Positions 59,838 to 64,000 of a stretch of DNA of 64,000 nt are shown here, in pieces. The stretch's first letter is position 1. Each line of letters opens with the position of its first letter. This DNA comes from JAVBMC01 sp031552845 (GTDB lineage: Bacteria > Verrucomicrobiota > Kiritimatiellia > RFP12 > DVOR01), in contig JAVBMC010000001.1 in the NCBI GenBank assembly GCA_031552845.1, positions 1-64,000 on the forward strand. The letters are read 5' to 3'. The notes under the pieces are model-generated. The model saw only the letters and a program-made list of their open reading frames with translations. It searched no databases and was not told where the DNA came from. The translations under genes and the position numbers were made by a program.

Positions 59838-61643
59838 ATGAAAAAACGCTTGACTATTGTTGCTATTGCATATGATTTAACTTCGTTCGCTGCCTTAAGA
59901 AGTGAATGTGAACAAATCGCTGCTGCATGTGACACGGGGTTTGCCTTCTTGGCTCATTATGGCGGCGATGATCTGTGTCATAACACTGGATGTTTGCCCG
60001 CCTTTCCAGAAGATACTGAATGGGTGTATTTCTGCCAAAGTTTCTATGAAGCCTTACCCAACCGTGTTTTGCAGAAAATGGTTTCTGTTTTAGAGACCCA
60101 TGAACAGTGGCCTTTCCTTATTGCAGAAACAGGTGCGGAAGCTATCCTGTGTGATTCGGTTTTGCCTACTCCGTTGCCGTCTTTGAGTCACTGTGTCATC
60201 CGCAAAAGTGCTTTAGTAGAATTTACTTTCCGCAATGATTTTATTGGAGATTTCCCTTGGCTGAATTTGTTGTTTTTTTCACAGTTTTCATCGTTCCCAA
60301 CGCTTCGAGTTGATCTTTTAGAATTGAAAAGACCTCCAACTCCCATGAGCGTTTGTTGGCTGCGCAAATACACATTGTTTTTACAAGTCAGTATGAGTCG
60401 ACTTGCGGCTGGTGATAGCAACCGTATTAAAACGATGTTTGCGCTGGACGCATCCCAACGTGTATTGGAGTGGAGAGACCGGGGAGACGCATCTCTTTTG
60501 GTGTGTCTCTGTGATGTGGTAAAAGAATGGAAGAAAATGGGTTGGCTGGCGTATTTGTCAAAAGAATCCTGCCGTTTCTCCACGCGTCTCTTACGGAAAG
60601 ATAAGTTCAGAAAAAAATTGACACAAGCGTCTGTTTTTGGCACTGAAATTGTAAATATTGTTCGATTGTTTTTGCCAAAGCGAGCTGCTCCTCGATGCAT
60701 CGCAGGGCTATCTGATCCGCAAGTCATTTTTCATTATCACTACTCCGGTTACTACAGTACGTCAAATCTTGGTGATTATATTCAAACACTTGCAACTCGT
60801 TCCGCTTTACGGACTTTGTTTCCCCATGCGTCGTTTGTGTCTCATGAGCGTGATCATTTGAGCAGTTATAGTGGTGGGCCCGCTTTGGTGGTATTACAAG
60901 GATGGTTTGCCAACACATTTGGATTCCTGCCCAATAAAGAGAAACTTCTCCCGGTGTTCTTAGGGGCTCATTTTTGTAAACGTGTAAAGTTTTTTTTACG
61001 TATTGCTCAAAAGGCCGGATATTTTAAAGATGAGGAAGTTGGCTGTCGCGATCTTGCGACATTAAAGTTTTGCAACACTGTCGGGATTCCAGCCTATTAT
61101 TCCCGTTGCTTAACCCTAACGTTTCCACGCCGTAGTCATCCGCCAGCTGCCGGAAAAGTTTTTTTTGTCGATGTACCTCCTGAGTATCTGGCAGGCTTTC
61201 CTGATGAGTTAATCCGAGACGCGGTCATTGTTTGGCAACGAAAAATATTTTCGCCGATCAAGAATGAGTACGGTGCATTGCTTGAGCATGCAGAGATGAT
61301 GTTGCAAAAGTATGCAACGGAGGCACGGCTTGTCGTAACCACGGCATTACATTGTGCATCACCATGTTTAGCCATGGGCATTCCTGTTTTGTTATTCCAA
61401 GCGAACACTGAGATGGGCGGACGGTTTGGTTCGCTGACAGGCATATTAAAAACATATACGTTGCAGGATCTACAGAGCGGAAACGTCCCATTGACCGGTG
61501 ATATGCCCGATATTACAGAGTTAAAAAATGCCATATTGGACAATTTGAGGCAATCTGTTTATCGAAAAACAGATGTCACGTGCAATGCGGCAGAATTATT
61601 AGATGCACGTAAGCGGATTGCCAGCAGTGCCGTAACTACATAA
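59838..61643 (+). CDS. Polysaccharide pyruvyl transferase-family protein with unknown N-terminal domain
   Basis: The 601 residues fall in two parts. Residues about 300-600 look like the polysaccharide pyruvyl transferase (CsaB/WcaK) family: NLGDYIQTLATRSALRTLF, EEVGCRDLATLKFCNTVGI, CLTLTFPRR and ARLVVTTALHCASPCLAMGI. Such enzymes add ketal-linked pyruvate to envelope sugars. The first 290 residues (MKKRLTIVAIAYDLTSF and onward) are not recognised; they could be a degenerate GT-A type domain but show no DxD motif. The gene is AT-richer than the window average and lies between two glycosyltransferases, so a role in capsule or LPS decoration is likely. Confidence 0.65.
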   Translation: MKKRLTIVAIAYDLTSFAALRSECEQIAAACDTGFAFLAHYGGDDLCHNTGCLPAFPEDTEWVYFCQSFYEALPNRVLQKMVSVLETHEQWPFLIAETGAEAILCDSVLPTPLPSLSHCVIRKSALVEFTFRNDFIGDFPWLNLLFFSQFSSFPTLRVDLLELKRPPTPMSVCWLRKYTLFLQVSMSRLAAGDSNRIKTMFALDASQRVLEWRDRGDASLLVCLCDVVKEWKKMGWLAYLSKESCRFSTRLLRKDKFRKKLTQASVFGTEIVNIVRLFLPKRAAPRCIAGLSDPQVIFHYHYSGYYSTSNLGDYIQTLATRSALRTLFPHASFVSHERDHLSSYSGGPALVVLQGWFANTFGFLPNKEKLLPVFLGAHFCKRVKFFLRIAQKAGYFKDEEVGCRDLATLKFCNTVGIPAYYSRCLTLTFPRRSHPPAAGKVFFVDVPPEYLAGFPDELIRDAVIVWQRKIFSPIKNEYGALLEHAEMMLQKYATEARLVVTTALHCASPCLAMGIPVLLFQANTEMGGRFGSLTGILKTYTLQDLQSGNVPLTGDMPDITELKNAILDNLRQSVYRKTDVTCNAAELLDARKRIASSAVTT

Positions 61644-61666
61644 GGAGAATGGAAGGGGATGGTTTC

Positions 61667-62788
61667 GTGAAACTTATGGTTGTTAAAGATCGAAATGTGC
61701 TGAATACTTGGTTCTTGGCACAATTTGTCAATGATTTGGCATATGCCGGTATGAATGTCTGCCTAGTTGCAAGTACATTTTCAAAAGAGGGGCATGGTGT
61801 TGCACTCGATTCTCGTATCAGGTACATAAATCTTTGCGGAGGGGCAAAGCATTTCTTTTCAAAGACATTTTACTTTTTATTGGACCATCTTGGCCTAACA
61901 TTTTTGCTGTATCGCCGTTTGATTGCGATCGAACGTCCGGATGTGATTATTTGTTATTTTCCAGTTGATGCCGTTAACGTTCTGTTATTTGCTAAGCACG
62001 CTGTTCCTGTCGTTCAAATGATGCATGGATGCCCCAAGATGTTGCTGTCATCCGTATTTTACAAAAACAATATTAATCGGATGTTGCAACGGCGGATTCT
62101 GCCACGTGTCACATGTTTTCAAGTATTACACAACTCATTTCGTCCGATGGTGCGTGAATTCTTTCCTCAAGCAAATGTTTGTGTGATTCCTAATGCCGTC
62201 GTTCAGCCTCCTGAGCGTGATGTTCGTGATCTGACGCAATGTAATTACACTGTTATTTATGTCGCAAGAATTGAACGTGAAGGGAAAAGGCAGCATCTTG
62301 CAATTCAAGCTTTTGCACAAATCGCGTCACGGCACCCGCAGTGGAGTTTAGAGTTCTGGGGCTTGGACAAGTATCCTGCCTATCATGCGGAACTTGAGCA
62401 AATGATTCAAGAGCATAATTTGAAAGATCGCATCTGTATTAAGGGATATTCAAAAAAGATCCGCAGTGTTTATCAGGCTGCCGACATCCATTTGTTCCCT
62501 AGCGCGCACGAAGGATTCAGTTTGGCGCTGGCAGATGGCATGGCTATGGGACTTCCTTCAATTGGGTTTTATGATGCGCCATCAATAAATGAGTTGATTG
62601 TGAATGGCGAAAATGGATTTCTTGTGCACAATGTGGATGAATTAAGTCATGCTCTTGATTGTTTGATGAGTAATCAATCTTTGCGTGTGTCTATGGGACA
62701 TAAAGCTCGGTTATCTGTCAGGCAATATGCCCCCGAACATGTGATTGCTGCTTGGCATCGCGAGTTGCAGTCTATTGCATTGAGATAA
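61667..62788 (+). CDS. Glycosyltransferase family 4 protein
   Basis: This GT-B enzyme of about 373 residues has a C-terminal domain reading VIYVARIERE-GKRQHLAIQA, LEFWGLDKYPAYHAELEQMI, IKGYSKKIRSVYQAADIHLF and PSAHEGFSLALADGMAMGLP, the last being the EGF-x-x-A-L-A-like E-x7-E donor site. The start is uncertain: GTG 61667 (MKLMVVKDRN) has GGAAGGGG at good spacing, while ATG 61649 six codons upstream sits too close to AAGGAG. The gene begins shortly after the pyruvyl-transferase stop and is AT-rich like it. Confidence 0.82.
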   Translation: MKLMVVKDRNVLNTWFLAQFVNDLAYAGMNVCLVASTFSKEGHGVALDSRIRYINLCGGAKHFFSKTFYFLLDHLGLTFLLYRRLIAIERPDVIICYFPVDAVNVLLFAKHAVPVVQMMHGCPKMLLSSVFYKNNINRMLQRRILPRVTCFQVLHNSFRPMVREFFPQANVCVIPNAVVQPPERDVRDLTQCNYTVIYVARIEREGKRQHLAIQAFAQIASRHPQWSLEFWGLDKYPAYHAELEQMIQEHNLKDRICIKGYSKKIRSVYQAADIHLFPSAHEGFSLALADGMAMGLPSIGFYDAPSINELIVNGENGFLVHNVDELSHALDCLMSNQSLRVSMGHKARLSVRQYAPEHVIAAWHRELQSIALR

Positions 62789-62794
62789 CGTCAC

Positions 62795-64000
62795 ATGCGA
62801 AATACATTGATTGAGTGGTGGTGGCGGTTTTTTTGCGAGGCGGCGTATCGGTGTTGTGTTTACGTGAAGTTCTGGCTGGCTGGAAGGCGGTATCTCGTCA
62901 AGGATACGCCTGCCGAGCAGGTGCAAAAGATTCTAGCGGAGCAGCTGCCTGCCGGGTATGCGCCGATTGTGCTGAAGCAATTTCAACAAGCATCTAATTT
63001 GACTGTTGAGCTTGAGGGAGGCTGGGTTGTCAAGTTCCCACGGAATAAGACGGTTGCCTATCGTATGAAGAAGGAAGCCCGTCTGTTGAAGGCGATCAAG
63101 GAACAGTTGGGAGATGCAGTGCCGTTCTGTGAGTTCTTTGAAATGTCTTATCCGTTCTCTATTTACCAGAAGATGCCGGGAAGGCCTTTGCGGGATATTT
63201 ACGAAAAAGAGTGGCAGGGGCAGATGCCACTGGCGGCGTGGGAGGAGTTAGGACGTCTTGTCGGTGCGTTGCATATGGTTCGCCTACGTGGGTGGAACCG
63301 GCGGAGCATGCGCTGGTATTCAATTATCCGTTGTTTTAAGGCGTTGCTGTATGTGCCGGCCTGCAAGCGTCATTTGTCTGCCGAGGAGTATCGCCTGTTG
63401 AAGAAATGCGGCTGGCGTGCATTTTGCCAGTCACTGGATATCCCGCATTGGCGGATCAATCACGGTGATTTACATGGCGGAAATGTTCTCTATAGTGAAG
63501 ACGGCAAATTGTCGCTGATTGATTTTATTGATACGACTTATCGTCCTGTTTATTTGGATATCCGTAAATTGTTATCCTCGGAGGTGCGGGTGCGGGAGTT
63601 TTTCACGGCCTACTCTCAAATTCGCAAGGGGGTGATCATGAGTGATTTCTGGGCTATGTGTATTATCACCGATTTGCGTACGGATTTGAGTCGCGGCCTT
63701 CCAACGGCACAAGTATATGCGAAGTTATGCACTAATCTGGACCACTGTCGCGAGGCGGTTGCAGAGGAAGAATCCTCCGGCAAGCTGGCTTGGTTTCGCA
63801 AGAAGGCTCTCTATGAGCGGTATCGGCGGTTGCTCTCATTTATATGTTGTACAATGCTGGGGACTGTGTTGCTGTTTGGGCGCAGCAAGTGGGAGTTGGG
63901 ACATCCATTAATTGAGGAAGGCCTCATGGCAGGCGGCTGCTTTTTGGCGGGGATAGGGGCATTTGGACGAATTTGGTCTGCATTGTACATCGCCGGGTAT
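62795..64000 (+). CDS. Sugar/lipid-A-type kinase domain fused to a probable ICMT-like membrane methyltransferase (partial)
   Basis: From ATG 62795 the frame is open for 402 codons to the window end. Residues about 60-290 form an aminoglycoside-phosphotransferase / LPS-kinase fold: a Lys in GGWVVKFPRNKTVAYRMKKE, catalytic loop INHGDLHGGNVLY and metal-binding SLIDFIDTTYRP. After about residue 340 the protein turns hydrophobic (LLSFICCTMLGTVLLF; MAGGCFLAGIGAFGRIWSAL), ending YIAGY at the edge. G-R-x-W-x-x-x-Y-I-x-G matches the start of isoprenylcysteine-carboxyl-methyltransferase-like domains. The kinase call is firm as a fold; the methyltransferase call rests on one motif. It starts six bases after the GT4 stop and belongs to the same operon. 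Confidence 0.7.
   Translation, partial: MRNTLIEWWWRFFCEAAYRCCVYVKFWLAGRRYLVKDTPAEQVQKILAEQLPAGYAPIVLKQFQQASNLTVELEGGWVVKFPRNKTVAYRMKKEARLLKAIKEQLGDAVPFCEFFEMSYPFSIYQKMPGRPLRDIYEKEWQGQMPLAAWEELGRLVGALHMVRLRGWNRRSMRWYSIIRCFKALLYVPACKRHLSAEEYRLLKKCGWRAFCQSLDIPHWRINHGDLHGGNVLYSEDGKLSLIDFIDTTYRPVYLDIRKLLSSEVRVREFFTAYSQIRKGVIMSDFWAMCIITDLRTDLSRGLPTAQVYAKLCTNLDHCREAVAEEESSGKLAWFRKKALYERYRRLLSFICCTMLGTVLLFGRSKWELGHPLIEEGLMAGGCFLAGIGAFGRIWSALYIAGY

Noticed and set aside
1..64000. tRNA and rRNA genes
   Set aside because: No cloverleaf-like sequence with a CCA-adjacent acceptor stem and no rRNA-like stretch was noticed by reading; a covariance search could not be run.

Overview
The window comes from a Gram-negative bacterium: it has a beta-barrel porin, MurF, an FtsW/PBP pair, secreted glycosidases and LPS-type glycan genes. 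A type III glutamine synthetase, a DUF4175-like coiled-coil protein beside a terpenoid-cyclase-fold secreted protein, and secreted GH2/GH35 enzymes together suggest the PVC superphylum, perhaps Kiritimatiellota or Lentisphaerota. That placement is an inference; no rRNA gene lies in the window. Coding density is high and most genes begin at ATG with a GGAGG-like ribosome binding site.

Layout. 0-7.3 kb: IS30-like transposase tail, an orphan GspE/PilB-type ATPase, the DUF4175-like and cyclase-fold pair, a NarL-type response regulator, then a 335-bp MITE-like insertion. 7.3-9.6 kb: pstC-pstA without pstS or pstB. 9.7-11.8 kb: glnN. 12-14.9 kb: DUF2339 membrane protein. 15-17.7 kb: PBP transpeptidase plus SEDS polymerase. 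17.8-20.1 kb: a palindrome array and a reverse operon (prmA, two unknowns). 20.2-24.1 kb: rpmE, prfA, murF, a small secreted protein, nth. 24.1-28.9 kb: reverse operon metXW fusion, cysE-type acetyltransferase, ispA, glycosyltransferase. 29.3-37.4 kb: two accessory genes, GH2 beta-mannosidase, two methyltransferases, Uup-type ABC-F and a YggS-type PLP protein. 37.4-41.2 kb: purM (reverse), dispersed element copy A, hcp. 41.2-50 kb (reverse): GH35 beta-galactosidase, SNF2 helicase, nfo, rubredoxin, trmB, porin. 50.2-51.1 kb: dispersed element copy B. 51.3-58.7 kb: a duplicated-domain secreted protein and an AddB/AddA-like nuclease-helicase pair. 58.7-64 kb: a glycan cluster (two GT4 enzymes, a pyruvyl-transferase fusion, and a kinase fused to a probable methyltransferase that runs off the end).

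The most unusual content is intergenic. Four arrays share an exact 22-bp period: inside the MITE-like element (7037), after the SEDS gene (17788), and at the ends of copies A (39175) and B (50766). Each carries palindromic cores but the core sequences differ between array families. Copies A and B are related ~0.75-0.83-kb units with the same architecture: sigma70-like promoter (TTGACT-16-TAAACT), conserved leader with short hairpins, a small ORF for a hydrophobic helix plus basic tail, a conserved terminator, then the 22-bp array. The array end far from the ORF is shared unit by unit between copies, while the near end differs in sequence and number. I do not recognise this architecture and regard it as the best candidate for an undescribed system.
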